From the NCBI GenBank assembly GCA_900660155.1, contig CABFPE010000176.1:676061-740060 (forward strand): 64,000 nucleotides of DNA, written 5' to 3'. Both the position numbers and the translations under genes were made by a program. The notes beneath the pieces are model-generated. The model was given only the letters and a program-made list of their open reading frames with translations. It was not told the DNA's origin and searched no databases. This DNA is from Hofstenia miamia (Eukaryota; Xenacoelomorpha; Acoela; Hofsteniidae). This document shows, piece by piece, positions 36,114 to 50,800 of the stretch (position 1 is the first letter of the stretch; each line of letters starts with the position of its first letter).

Positions 36114-38307
36114 AGAGATAGAAAATTCTTATTAATCAATATATGTTGTATACAAATTCTTTTAAAATATAAAATCTTAAATTAAGTTAAAAGGCTATTT
36201 CCGTTACAGGCCCTCACTTAGCTGATGTGTGATGACACTAAAGTGCTGCTTAAATAAAGTATTTCTTTGTGACTTTGAGCACACTAAACAGGTTGTCTTA
36301 GCAACATTCGACTGTCTGAAATTTGATTGGTCGTGTCTTCACAGAAATCGGTTTATATAATCCAAGAAGTGAATATATTTAAAATTTGCAAAATTCAAGC
36401 ATTCAAATTCAAATGTATTACATTTATATACAAGCAATTGAATTCTTTGGAATAAAAAGGTGGTATAGAAACGAGAATACACCGCAGCACATATTTTCCC
36501 ATTATTCATGTTCTTATTATTTCTTGTGGATGTACTAATTTTCTCGTATTTTATATTTACCTTTAAAATTTAGCACTCAACCTTATAAAATTTACATTTA
36601 ATTTTTTTATAAATCCACCCGATTAAAGCTAGTGATTGTTTAATGTGCGAATTGAGATTGATCGGTACAAATGTTATTTCGAATCACATAAAATTCTTCA
36701 TACGGAAATGTGTGTAATCATGTTAATCCTAAGTTTAAAAATGTTCAACTTTTGTAATGATTCCTTTGCTACACAAATCATTAACAGAAAGAATCTAAAT
36801 GGGATTTTACTAAATGAATTTTCCATAACCCACAGACCTTTTATTAACAATTCAATGTGCCTTTTTTGTAGTATGCTTGACATGTACAATTAATTTTTAC
36901 AGTTATTGAATTCTATATAATCAAGGAATGCAGTTATGCCATAATATTTTTATAAGAAGATTCTTTTACATAACTTTCATGAGTGATATTGTTGCTATAT
37001 AATAGCTAGCTTAAAAACTGAAAAAAATTGTTAATAGCATAAATGTACGATAAAGTATTATACGCAGTCATTCCTCAAAGTCTATGCTTCAAAAATTATA
37101 TAAATGTGTTTATAAAAAACAAATTGATTAATACTTCTATAAATATAAAATATTTTCGCAAAAATTAAATTTAATTTGATTTTAAATATTTTTCGAAGAT
37201 GCTAAGTTACCGTAGTATACTAAATTACATTTTTAATAAATTGCGATCACTTCACTCGATCTTCGTTAAATCCTATTGGCAATCATTAAAATGTCGGAAC
37301 TGTATTTATACAGGAAAACTATTTGCAAAACAAATTATTGATAAAGTGTGGTAGGGATTTTAGAAGCATTGAACAACAATGTTTTTAGTTTTCCAACAAT
37401 TTGTGCCACACTACTGAGATTATATGACTTTCATTTATCGATTAGACCTTGCATAACAATGCGTAAACTTTTTAAGGAAACAATCTTGAAAATAAATGTT
37501 AATTACAGAAAAAACTTTCTTAAATTTAAGTTAAAAAATAAAATTATATTTGTCTCAAAAACGTAAACATTTTTATTTGCAACTAGTAATATGAACATTT
37601 AAAGATTAACAAAATCATCACATTTTTTACATTAAAACATGATTACTACTATTTTAAGAGATATGATAAACACCGTGATGTTTCGTTTAAAATCCTTTAT
37701 CCAAGATGTAAATAAAGCATTGCATTACAGAGTTGCTTATCATTCAAAAATATATTTGAGGTTATATTTGCATCCTGGAATTGTTTTCGCTTACCATTAC
37801 AGACCAACAATGCAGTACTTTAAGAATTTGAATTAGTGGTGCACACGAATTTAAAATAAAACACTTCCTAATTTAGATAAATCAAACAAAGCTTTGAAAT
37901 TTATATAATGCAAATGCACGATCTATTTGATTTCTATCAGAAATTGGTTATAATTAATGACATTTTTAAAAGATTTTAGGTAAAGTTCTAATTAAATAAA
38001 ATGTTAATGTTTTATTACGTAATAAAATTCATTATATTTAACTAAATTCAACAAGTGGAATATGACAAATTGAACCAGTTTTAGTGAAATTGTTAATATA
38101 ATTTTGAGAACTAAAAACAGGAAATAGTTTGTTCCATAAAAATAAAACTGAACGTATATTTCGAAAGCTAAATAAATCAATAATAAATTCTTCATTGTGT
38201 GAAAATACGTGTGAAAGTTTAAACATTTTAAAAAATTAAAACTAAAACTAGGTTCAATACAAACGCCTTAAGGCGTAGAGCACCAAAATACAACTTTAGA
38301 CAGCGAG
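36111..38307. other. No gene seen; 3' flank of USP12/46
   Basis: AT-rich and without supported frames. The USP12/46 3' UTR should run from 38307 downwards; an AATAAA on the minus strand near 38010-38020, about 290 bp past the stop, is a candidate poly(A) signal. Confidence 0.4.
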
Positions 38308-38740
38308 CTAAAGCAAGGAAAGATCCCTCGACTGATAAAACAGGATGTAACCAGCTTCAGAGGTTTTATGCTGACCTGGTGGACCAGTAGTGCTTGTTGA
38401 ACCACATAAAGATTCATTGCAAGCCAATCCATAAAACTCTTCTAAAGTCGAAGAATCGATTTTCTCAACGATGTCATCATCAAAGAGAAGCCAAAAGGCA
38501 TGACTCTTGACTAGTGAGATGTAATGGCCACGATTTGGACTTGCACCACAATGAACGACAATGGCCACCAGGTCAAAAGGTCTATCTGCATTAGCACAAT
38601 CGTCTGCTGTGTTATAAACCCTTAATTCGAGAGGAAACACTACACGATATGACAATTTGGTATAACGCTGTAAGTGCTCCATGTATTTGAAACGTTTGAG
38701 ATGTATAGCAAGAACGGAAGGCAGCTTTTTGATACGCATT
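38308..38740 (-). CDS. USP46: USP12/46 last coding exon (His box)
   Basis: Acceptor TTTATTTAG, then A completing an Arg codon, then [20 protein letters not shown]. It holds the catalytic His (GHY) and Asp (FDDD) and ends [16 protein letters not shown] with stop TAG at 38308-38310. Confidence 0.95.
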
Positions 38741-41700
38741 CTAAATAAAAATAATTTATGCCTCTTTCATTTACATCAACATAAAAATCTACAAACCAAA
38801 TGCACAAACGCAGCTAAAATTCTTGAAGTACATGAATAATTTAACATTATAAGTTGATATAATTCAAATATTCAGTTGCCTAAATATTAAATTATTGATT
38901 GCATTGCATTTTAGTCATAATAAAAGGAGGAAATCTGCATTCACGAGAATGGGTGTGTACATGTTAACAATTTTGATTTTGCTTAAAGAAGTAAGGCCAA
39001 CGTTGATGGGCAATCACCAATCAAACATAATAAAGTTACCTGCAACAACCTGAATTTTGTGATTCTGTCTAAAATTATGAAATGATGTTGAATTAACACT
39101 AGGAAAGCAGAACTCGCCTACACAAAAATTGAAGCATGTCTTAACCAATAGGTAAAATAAAATTTTCCATTATTTGATATGACTACAATTCTCAAAGTAT
39201 TAAGTAATACCTCAACCGCAAGGGTCAGGGCATTAAAAACATTTGGCGATTTCTATACTTCATAAAGGCACTTAATGTATTCGATATGAGTTTTGAAGCT
39301 ATGAATAATTTTTATTAAAGCTTCCTACAGTTCCTGCTTCCAAGCATCTTTGCCATAAGAGAAAAAACTCAGCTTTATACGTTGAACGACAAATTATGTG
39401 TATAATTCCCTCTAATGACATAGCGTCAGTTAAAATTCATAAATGTCCGCTTATGGAAAATTGTATTGCTTTTTGCATGCTCAATACTTTGTCTTAATAA
39501 CTTTAATTGTGAAAGGCGGACTACATAACCCAATTTGACCCCATAGTATCTATACCACTGCATAAAATAAACAAATGCGCAACATGAAGATATATTACAC
39601 CCACCAACGTCTGCAAGTTCAACTGATATAATTAAAATTTAATGGCAAAACTAGAAATTTAGGCAAAGGAACCTTTCTATTGAGAACATCAGCTTGCAAA
39701 TGATTCTTTGTTAAAAATCAATGTTATATTGAAATTTTTTCACATATATTCGAATAAATTGAAAGCAAATAATACATTCAGTGAATCGAACTTCTTGGCT
39801 AACTCTTATTTTAAATATATCCAATGACATATTTTCTATTTCAGTAGTAATCAAGGCAGATACAACTTCGCCAAATAGTCACATGACAATAAATTGGTCT
39901 CATATTTACTGATCATACAAAGTTGTGGATATGACACATTTTCAGAATAAGTGATCTTCATTTTTTCGCTAGAGGATCAACGGCCAGCACAAAATTATAG
40001 CCAATGCATACTTATATTGCCATTTTTTTTACTACTTAAACTTTTCAGTAGTGTTGTGCTAACAGATTTTTTCTCATCTTGGACATATACAATAAATTTC
40101 TACCTCAAAACTAAAACAAACATTTTTTTAGGAAACAACTCCGATTACGATAATACGCAATATAATTACAGGTTCAAAGAATTTGAGAAGTCCTTTGTAA
40201 GCATTATTTGTGTACAATTGTTACGAAGATATGATCGAATCCAACTTTTTGCTATATTTGTAAATGCCAATAAATGAAATCGCCTTCATCAAATATAATG
40301 AAAAATAAATACCGTGATGACCGGATATCGTTGTTCTTGTTTAAGTAAAAAATGATGGTATCATCCCACAAATGTCCTCGGGTGAAAAAATCGATGTTAA
40401 TCACTCTTCAATACTGGATAAGCATTTTAGCCAAAGACCAAGGGCTACACGGTTGACTGCCAAACTTAAATTCGCCCATTAAATGATTGAGAACTCATGA
40501 TCAAATCAACATGCAATAAATTGCATAGTGAAACCACTGTTTGCCATTAATGACAAACCATTTTAAGTTACAAAATTGCAAACATCTAATCAAAGAAGAG
40601 GTTTACATCACTTGAATTTCAATTTCAAAAAATGTAGAAATCCGTGACATCAATTCTGATTTCTACGAAGACGTTGAGAATGCCACAACATAACAACCGA
40701 ACAACTTGAAGGTTGATGACCTAGTCAATGAAATTGATAAGTTGCTAGAATATTGTAAACATGTCGTTGCACATAGTGGTTCCTATGTTGCTATGAAAAG
40801 CTGAATTATTAAATACCAAGTATAATTGTGTATAGTTTCCATCAATGCAAAAAGAGGAAATGAGTAATTCTTGGAATTTTACAGCATAAAAAATGGATCC
40901 CATTTTTTCATGAAAATATATATAGTGCTTATATAAATTAATTTAATTGTGGCAAATTGTACCTTTTTTCAGCTTCTTGCTTGCTACAACATTTCTCACA
41001 GTAGTATTTACATTCACCAGAAAGTGTTTCTGTATGACTGAAAGAGCGCAAGCAATGTGCTATGGAAGTGTGTTGTTCAACATCAATGGAAAGATCAAGA
41101 AAGTTTTCGTCCTTCTTGGTGACTGTTTCACAGGTCATGCAGCGGGTTTCATTAGTTAGGGTACCCTAAAATACTTATTCAATGAGAGATATACCATTAA
41201 TAAAATGTCATTCATATTTATAAAAGATAGAAATAAGCTAATCTGATAATAGCCTCGTTCAGACGCGATGCGAAGGAGCTTAATTCGGCGAAGTAGCCAA
41301 TACGGCGACCATTTGTTGATCAAAATGATTTTTTGAATAGATTTTACTAATCTGGGTTTACACGTGCTCCGCTTTAGTAAAATATATTTCTTTTGTTGAA
41401 ATCAGATTGGTTACATGCGAAGGAGAAAGCAAATCACAATTTAAAAAGGCAAACAAAATGATTGACAAGCTGTTTATCTTTCACTAATACGGCTTGATGC
41501 GAGGAGTGAATTCTGCTTCAGAGGAACAATTAAATCGAGATAATGCGGCTCGTAAAGCGGAGCCATTAATATGGCTAGCCGCATCATTCGCATTTTGCTG
41601 GGCCATCTACCGCATAAACGCCCTAATTAAAATTCCAAGAAAATACTTGTCTCAAGTAGGATTGAATGCGTGCGCTTTGGGTACTATTCAAGGGTACACG

Positions 41701-43526
41701 TATTTAAATTAAATGGATTTCGTCAATAGATTAAATTTTTTTACAAATTTCTGTAATGCTAAATAAATTACTAATTAATCGCACAAGTATCTTTGTAATA
41801 GAATTCTGCTCAAACGAACTCTTGAAACATACTATCAACTCTGAGGGGATAAACTAACGGCTAAGTTGCAGTTCAAAAAGAGGCTGTTCTAATATTAATA
41901 CAATCTATTCTATTTTGTTTTTAAATTTATTAATTGTTGCAAAATACATGGCATTAATTCTTTAAACCTAGTGGAAAACCATTTGAAAATGGAAATTAAA
42001 ACTTTTTCGTATTTTCTCCTCAGGTTTATATTCTTACAAAACATTATTACCAACGTCTTCTAAAAATTCAAGATTAATCTATTGAGGTTTAGAGGCTCTG
42101 CAATGCTTAATAATAAAAATAATTGGGAAATTTCTTTAGAATTTCTAATTTTTTAAAATTTTAAAATTTTCCACAGTTTTCACGACTTTATAAAAGATGT
42201 TTTCTGAACATTTCATTACAATCTAATGATATTTAGAGATTCCACAAGACGATTACTTTAAATTTTCCCCATTGCAAGTGAAAGAAATTTAATTATTTGA
42301 GAGCTATTCTTCCAAAGAAGAAGGAAAGCTAAAATTGATTCAAGAATTTCATAATATTTAGTTTACTGATAAGCATTTTTAAATTTAGCTGCATTTATAT
42401 GTGCAATGTAAATGAAAATATATAATAGTTATTTAGTGCATAATTTACAGAACTAGAATCAATTTTATTCATCTTAATAAACCTTCGTAAAATCTAACTG
42501 GTATAAAATATATAATTTCTGTGATGGTTGATGGCTTTAGTCGAGATAAAGAATGCAGCCATCGTTTTCTATTTTCCGTTTTATTAAATTCATCCATTTT
42601 CCTAACGTCAACAGAACCTATGAATATTTTTCTAGGACCTCTTTGAACTGACCAAAATGGCTAATATAATTGTGGCACTTGCTTGCCATTTGCACAATTG
42701 CAATTTGAAGTGTTGACACATTTACAACCAGAGAAATCAAATAATCATTTCGTCTCATTTAAAAATGCTTTCACATTTTGTTTACAGTTTGTACTTTCAG
42801 AACGGGTTTATATGAACACATTATATTTTTATACTTCGGATGGTAATTTTGCAGCAGTTTAACCAGTTTTTGGATGTTCACAGTGGGAATAGACTCCTGC
42901 TGATATATTGCAGCAATGTTGGTAGCTAGTTGGCTGCAAATGATAGACAGCAAATGACTTTTACCAAATATGAATTTGTTAACTTCGTTTTAGAGAATAA
43001 AAGACTATTGATTACATTTTCATATGTTGATAATTGACTACAGCTCATTTCACTGATATTTCCTAATATAGGGTATTCGTACATCTTTCAAGTTGAGCTT
43101 GGTATTGCAACACAGGATATATAAAGAGAAGCATGCACAAAGCAACCTCCCCTGATAACTGCTGTTGAATACTAGATACAGTAATTACCAAAACAGCTTA
43201 AATTTTATTATCAAGCACCGTGGAACCTCTAAAAATAAATAGATCATGTTGGGATTTTAAGAAGACTTCTGTAATAAGATTTTAAGTCAGCATAACCCTA
43301 AGGGAAAAGTGCAAATATGGACAAAATAGCAAAAAAATCGAAAATAAAAAAATTCTGCAAATAAACTGTTTTCAATATGTGAAAGATCAAATCTGGGGAA
43401 CCACTAAATGTCTGTTTTACCTGAAATTTTCCATGTAGGATTTTGAAGCATCTATACAAATTTCCACACTAAGGACAAACTGATTTCCGAAATTTTGGTT
43501 TTGCCCCTCAAAAACGAGCCACCCTA

Positions 43527-43557
<31 letters not shown>

Positions 43558-44779
43558 CGTATATATATAATGGTTAAAGTTATTAATGATAGCTGTTTGG
43601 ATATGAATATGTACACTTCTAACATTGTGTAGATACAACTGTTGCATGTACTGGTGAACTCCTTGCGGATATGGGTTGGTACGAATTTTAAGAAGACGGC
43701 GCTAGCGGTAGTAAATCCCCTAAACGAAACTTAACGCAAAAAGCCATCTACATTCATTCACGATTAGTGGTGATAGCGAACTGACTATTGAAAAGAAGTT
43801 CACTTTTAAACTTTTGGCTCTGGTTCTACGCACGTGGCTGCAGATCGTACGATCAACTGAAGCAACGACATTGAACAGTATCCCTCAGGAAATGATCCGC
43901 AACTCCTATAGGGAATTCTATCGCCACTGCCGTCTATGCAAAGAAGAGAACGGAGTGCATGTTGAACATTTGGCATGACAAAGTTAGTTTACTGTTTTAT
44001 TGATATTTTGATGTTTTGATGATTAATATATTGATGTTTTCTGATTGATAGTTTTTGATATAATTACATATATCAATTATTACATATATAATCAATCACT
44101 GGCTAAAGGACTTTTGGAACGCTCGGNACATAGAACCGTTCAATGAGGCTCGTTTTAGATCGATATTTTTTCAAAAAATACTGAAGAAATTTTTAAATAG
44201 CTCTTCCTAATAATATAATAAACACTTTAAAATATGATTATAAAAAAGCATATAAAGAAAAAAATAAGAAAAATCTGTATAAGCAAATTAAAAAGCAGAA
44301 CTATAAATTGGCTTGGCTTAATAAAGGCTCGTTTTGGGCTCGTTGTATATCAAATGCTCTGATCAAGCTCGGCTCGTTGACAAGTCTGATAACAATGGCT
44401 CCAAATCCTGCTCCAGCTCCATTATGATCTGGACTACAAAATATCCACAAAAAAGAAAAATTGCGAACTTATTGATTTTTTCAAAATTTAGCGAACTTTT
44501 TAAAATTTCCACTAATTTCTATAATTTTTTGTAACATCAAAACTCTTTATGGAACAAAAATCAACTAATAAAAACACGTTTTCAAAAAATACTTTGGAGC
44601 TGGAGCTGTTCCATAAATATCGGGCTGAGGCTTCAATTACTTCTCTAAACTCCTGCTTCTCCCCAGCTCCAAAGCCCTGCTTCAAATAATAAATTGCGGG
44701 TTTTAAGCAATTTAGAGTNTAAATAAAAATTCGCAATCAACACACAATGTATTAAATTGAATTTTATAAATGCATTGTT

Positions 44780-44817
<38 letters not shown>

Positions 44818-47800
44818 GCTCTAGATACTACGGGACTTGTATTCACCGCCCGCAGTTTCCGATTTTTCATAGTATCCAGCCCCTCTTTGATGGAAAGCCA
44901 GAATAAGCTATTTTATGCAAAAAAATTTACATTGCGCATTTGGAAAAGGGGTCTAATTTCTTATCTTTCTTTGAACCTAGGAATGTTTTATGTCCACCAT
45001 GTATTATACTACTTGCAATTGCAACAACAAAAAAATATATCTAAAAATATCTGCCAAAGCATCAGGAGCATTTGATCCGCACCATTTGCTTCACGTAGAG
45101 GCGCCTTTATTCAGTTGCATTTTACTAACGACCAGTCGGTCAATTTGACAAAAATAACACGCAAATTTGTTGTGCGATTGCGTTCAAAGTTGCGCTGTAA
45201 GATGCATTTTCATAATAATGCTAATTTAAGAAAATTTGCTACTGCGTTAATAAAATGGTTTATTTTAGATAAAAATTTCCAATACAACATTTAAATTATC
45301 TTTTGACAATGTATATTATTAAAGAATTGTAATTAATAGGAAATAGTGTGGAGAAATTTAGTGAAATTTTCGAATCATTCTCTAAATGAATTACACTTGA
45401 CATAAACTATTACTGAGGTCACAAAAGAGTACTATTCACCAGTAGTATGTTCAACTAAAAATCCGCCCAATAGTAATGAAGATTGTGAATGAAATCGATA
45501 AATCCTTTACGATATTGACATGCTAATCCTTAAGACATTCGCTGATATAGTTGAAAAGCCGAATAACACAAAATCTTCTAATATCAATAGATGTAAAATG
45601 GAATGGTGAAAAGGTCAAATTTATACAACATATTATATACTTTAAATTGTAAGTCAAGCTTATCAGTTAGTTCATCCTAATTGTTAAGCACTTGTATATG
45701 TTTGTAACTAGAGACACATTAAAATTAGGAATTACGAATGTTTTTTCAATTCAAGTACTTTTCAGTTTTTCAAGAGCAATTCGCCGATTAATCGATCTTA
45801 GATTTCAATAATAGTTAGTTATGAAATATACTAAATGAAATAATTTAAGCTGGTAAACCTCTATTAGTTGGTGAAAATTTACAATTTTATGACTTTTATA
45901 TTTTCTATGTAATTTGAAAGCAAATTTTCTGCTCTTTCAGAATATAAAAATAGGGTCAGATTATGCTTACTTTTGAATCATTCCAAGACCTACTGTAATT
46001 ATAGTAGTTCTTGATCATACCTAGGATAAAAATACAGTTTTCCGCAGAGAATACCAGTAGCAAAGTCAACAAAAATCACAAAATAAATCCAATATTTTTC
46101 TAGCAATAATAAAAAATTAATCAGCTTATCTTGCCAATAACTGAAAGTTTATATAAAATACACAGTCTTGTAATATATTTGTAAGTGCATACCATGTCTC
46201 TATTTTAAAATAACTAATTTTTTATTGGATGCAGTTTTTTGATGAATATTTAATGTGCAGATGCAAAACAGATTGAGCTAGAAAATAATATAAAAATATT
46301 CAGAGGTTGCATTTTCGACTAAGTGATATGTCTAATGATATGATAAATATATGAATAAATGATTCTATCGAAAATATTTTTCCATTTTATTTGTTTGTGC
46401 TGACGATGTATTATTAGCTACCCAATTCATTATTAATTACAATCCGAGATATCACCGTTTTTTGTAATGTGCAAATTAACCATTAATTAGTCACATGCTA
46501 ATTAGCAAATTTGCATATTTTTATACTAAAGACATAAATTTGTAATAAACTTTTGTTGAAAATAACAATATTCTAAAAATCACTTTACATAGAAGCTTAC
46601 CACCTTACTATCATTTTCAAAACGCGAGGTACACAGTTATAACTAATTCCAGAAAACATCAGAAAACATCCTTATTTCGATTAACTTTTAACTATAAACT
46701 ATAGTACAAACACAAATTAATACTATCCGAAAAGAGAAAAGAGTTTGCAGCATTTTATAGACAAACGAGTATGGGAAATATGGAACTAAACTTTGTTCAA
46801 AAATCCTATATTACAAAATATTTAAAGCACAATTTTAAAAAATAAAATTACCTGAAATATGTCATGCACCCAGGTGGAATCAACTATCTTAGGAACAGAT
46901 TCATTCGTGGTCTCATTAGACCGCTTTACACCATTCTGAGGCTGTTTATCAGCTAAATAGAAATATTTTATTAAAACAATGTAAATTGTGTAACCCATGC
47001 GTGATTGCACATGTTTTTAACTCGTAGTAATTTTAAAAAATATATGTGCGCATGCGCATTAGGCACAAAATAATTACTTAGAAAGCACATATGCATTAAG
47101 GTGCTTCCATTTTTTCGACAATTCGCGATCGGCCCGTCCTGTTGAAGTTTTACTACTAGAGGTCGATAGAGAATTTGCTCTATCTCGCGAACAGAAAGGA
47201 GTAAAAAGTCGATCGGCACCTCAAACGATGCAGAATGGTCGGTTTCCTATCTCTCTTTTATACATTCTAAAGTTCTATATGTGCTAGAAAAAAAAGTTAT
47301 TTGCAAAAAACACAATTAAAGAGCTACTTAGCAAATTGCAGGTACAATAATCTTTAGTTTGTGAAGGCAAAGCGAGAGTTGATTGATGACTCCATCAAGA
47401 CAAAGAAAAATTTCTAGAATAATCTATATGACAAAACAATTGGAAATTGTTTAATAACAAAAGATACTCTAACTAGCATTTGTCCATTTATTGAAAGTTT
47501 TAAGTGTTGCTGGTTCATATAAGCACTTAAGCAGTAGCTGAAGGCAGAGGCAAGTAGTCGTTTGGTATCAGTGCAAGTTTTTTGAAAAATGCCTGTGAGG
47601 AGGTCGAAGGCTGATAAATCATTAATTGTCTGTGAAAAGCTTCAAGACAATGTTTTACCGACAGAGATAAACGTAATCAATCACTATCAGTATTTAAGAA
47701 TGCACTACAGAGATACTGATCCTAAGTTTATTTCCAAATTTCCAACTTTTGCTGACGTCAAAAAAAGTAGTTCAGGATGTTACCGCAGTTTGGTCTAAGG

Positions 47801-50800
47801 CAAGTCTGCCAGTTATAAGCAATATACGTGCTGAGGTAAAGCTTAAGAACATAGTTGATAAATTTGAGGCAGCACGGGAAAAAGCTAAGAATGAAGCAGA
47901 CGTCTTTGGATATAGAATGGTTCAACAAACTCTGATATTTCAACGTTTCAAAGTGCAAATGTGCTATTTCATCTAAGCTAAGATTCTACAATGGCAAATA
48001 TTCTTGTACCTGCGTTTGGCTGGATCGTATTCCTGAAGTTGAATTGGAATTTATTCAGGATCAAAGGTCAGACAGAAAAATGTTCATATCGTCTTCTCTT
48101 GATCAGAAATTTAACTCAAGCGCGTTAGCAAAGCGGTCAAAACAGGCCAGTTTAAACAAAGCCAACATGAATGATGCTAATTGCTCTTCTGTGGAGATAA
48201 ACCCCTCAGCCTCATAAGAAGAAGTAAGCTCCGGAAAAGGCAGTTATCTAGAGTTAAGTGAATAATGATTTGGAAAATGATGTCGACGACTACTTGCCAA
48301 ATCCACCAATCGGAGGAAGTTCTTATGTGAAAAAAAGAATCACTTCTATCAGCACTTCTGGTTGCATTTTTGCTGATAAACGAAATACATCAATTCGCCA
48401 ACAATCCGACCAACTGCTCTCATGCGCTGGCTATAATATTGCTGCTTCTCCCAGCACTGTTTTTGACACCGATAAGCTGTAAGATTAACTTCTTTGAGTT
48501 AGTGCGAAAATGAAATTAATGAAGCAGACTTATTGCAGCTTCATTACGATGGCCGAATAATCAATAGTATCGACAGATACATTTTTCTTGTTCAGCATCA
48601 TAATACTTAATTAGATGCCAAGATAGTCCGAGTAGCTGGCGTCAAAACGTTTTCGTCACAAGTTTCTGTAACCAGTGAAGCAGTTTTCAATGCCATTGTA
48701 GATAACAGCGGAGGCGTTTATGCAAAGTTTATTCATTTATGAGCGACACGACAAGATTGAATAGAGGCAGCCTCTCAGGGATAAATAAACGGTTGAATGA
48801 TTGCATCAATGAGAGTGCTGGGCATGATATCCACACCTTAGAATGCTTATTCCATATAAATTAAATATTTTTCACTCAAGTCATAAACGAAGTTGAAGAA
48901 AGGCAGAAAGGGCCGAATGCAATGTAAGAAGTCTTCAAGATTGTAATGGATTCTGGCAAACTTGTACCTCAAGATGAACTTGGTGTGTCAATTACACCTA
49001 TGGCTATGTTCCACCTTAAGAATAAAATTCTGTGGTTTTCAGAACAAAAACTTCTTGGCAAGAAAGACAAGTTTTCGCAGTGACCAGATGTCTTTGTTGG
49101 TTCTGTGCTTCCACGTTTTTATGGATATTCCAGATAATATGAAGTAATCACTTTTTTATTTGAGAATGCTTTTTGACAACGTTTACCTTTCTCAGTCCGA
49201 GAAGCTTAAGTTAAAAAGAATCATTTCTTATATTTTGTCAGTGTATGCGCCTTACTTCGTGATGATACACCTCAAGCCCAGTGCTGCTGAATGCCCTTAT
49301 CTGACTCTATTTCAGAGAGACCTTTTATTGGCCCATGAGGCAGCAAATCCTCACTTAAAATCAATTGTGGATCGATACTATATCGAGTATGCAAATTGCT
49401 GGCTCTCGCCAAAAAATGTTGCTCTGAGTGTTTTTTCTGAGCACCCACCATACACAAAAGAAGTGCTGATGCAGCTGACGTCCCTTCCCACTGCAGTGAG
49501 TAGAAAATACGTTTCATAGACGAGAAGCCACCCTTAAGAACTTCTTCACCACTGGAAGCCAACAAGCACCTTGCATCCTTCACAGAACAGCAAATTTTTG
49601 GAAAAACATTGACATTGACAACCCTAATAGGGCAAACGAAAGCTTTATTGACAAACTCAAAAATCTTCTCTTGCGCCGATGCATTAAGAACAATGCCAAA
49701 CAGCAAGGCAGGGTGGATCTCCGGTTGCGTTCGTATGTGTTTCATTAAACTGAAGCATCATTGCCATCATTTAAGAGTTGTTGTGCGTTGTCAGTTAAAC
49801 GGTTTCTCTTGCTACTCGTTATTAGTTACTACAAACATAAATTAAAAATTGCTTTGGGAAGTGCAAAATTTCAATGAAAGCAATAAAGCATGCAAAATGC
49901 GTTTTTTCCAACTAAATTTTTTCTAGTGCATATAGAACTTTAGAATGTATAAAAGAGAGATAGGAAACCGACCATTCTACATCGTTTGAGGTACCGCTAG
50001 ACTTTTTACTCCTTTCCGTTCGCGAGATAGAGCAAATTCTCTATCGCCCTCTAGTGGTGAAACTTCAACAGGACGGGGCGATCTCGAAACTTTGTCCTAT
50101 AGCAAAAAAATTATACCATTGAAATCAGCGAAAAAATGAAACACCCTAATATGCATACATGTATATAAGAAATGTGATAAAATTCGGGGACAAACTAAAC
50201 TGCTATTGGGCTGTGTACAATTAAATCGAAATTAACAGCTGTGTATAGTAAAATAATTTTTCATTATCGTGTTTGCATTATATGAGTAATGTAAGAGGCA
50301 ATAAAAGAGCAATGAGTCATTGTTCTTTTCTAATGTAAAGAAGGGTCTTCAGATAGATTGGAAAAGAAGCGTTGGCTACAAGTGGATACGTCATTTTAGA
50401 GGTCTATTCCTTAACCCGGAAATGAAAGAAATGTCAAAGATATGGATAACTACAGGTATACTATTTTTTTCAATATTGACGTAGTAGTGGGTAATAAAAA
50501 CAATTGATATAAACTCACATGAATCATATTTACATATTTATATAAAAATGGTGTTAAACTCCACTTCAGTAAAATATTAGTCAACTCGATTAATCAACAG
50601 AAATTATCGCTTGGGATCGGTACATGTTAATCATACTCATTATAAGCCATAACTAGGTAAAGAACTATACGATATGTTGAACGTATCTTCGATGACATCG
50701 TGATGTTATAGCAGAGGCATGATTTAGTTATCAGTGATAATGAATTGTATAATTACAGCATCGAGCGCATAGCTACTGTATATCAAGTTGTTGGTTACGT

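Larger units (their letters stand above)
41166..46851. other. USP12/46 intron, 5.7 kb, with repeat fragments
   Basis: Contains (TA)n tracts at 43529-43578 and 44782-44814, a diverged transposon fragment (42500-42953), a CpG-richer coding-like patch (43640-43980), hAT-like sequence (44390-44690) and isolated N at 44127 and 44719. The rest shows no gene. Confidence 0.7.

Noticed and set aside
41260-41712. CpG-bearing patch with a 72-codon plus-strand frame (41494-41712), possibly a small transposon
   Set aside because: I found no terminal repeats or target duplication, and the frame has no recognisable domain.
43400-43580. Possible transposon end reading AGGGTGGCTCGTTTTTGAGG beside a (TA)n tract
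   Set aside because: No partner inverted end was found nearby, so the element cannot be bounded.
49272-49745. 157-codon minus-strand frame
   Set aside because: Antisense to the better supported plus-strand transposon protein, and without family resemblance.
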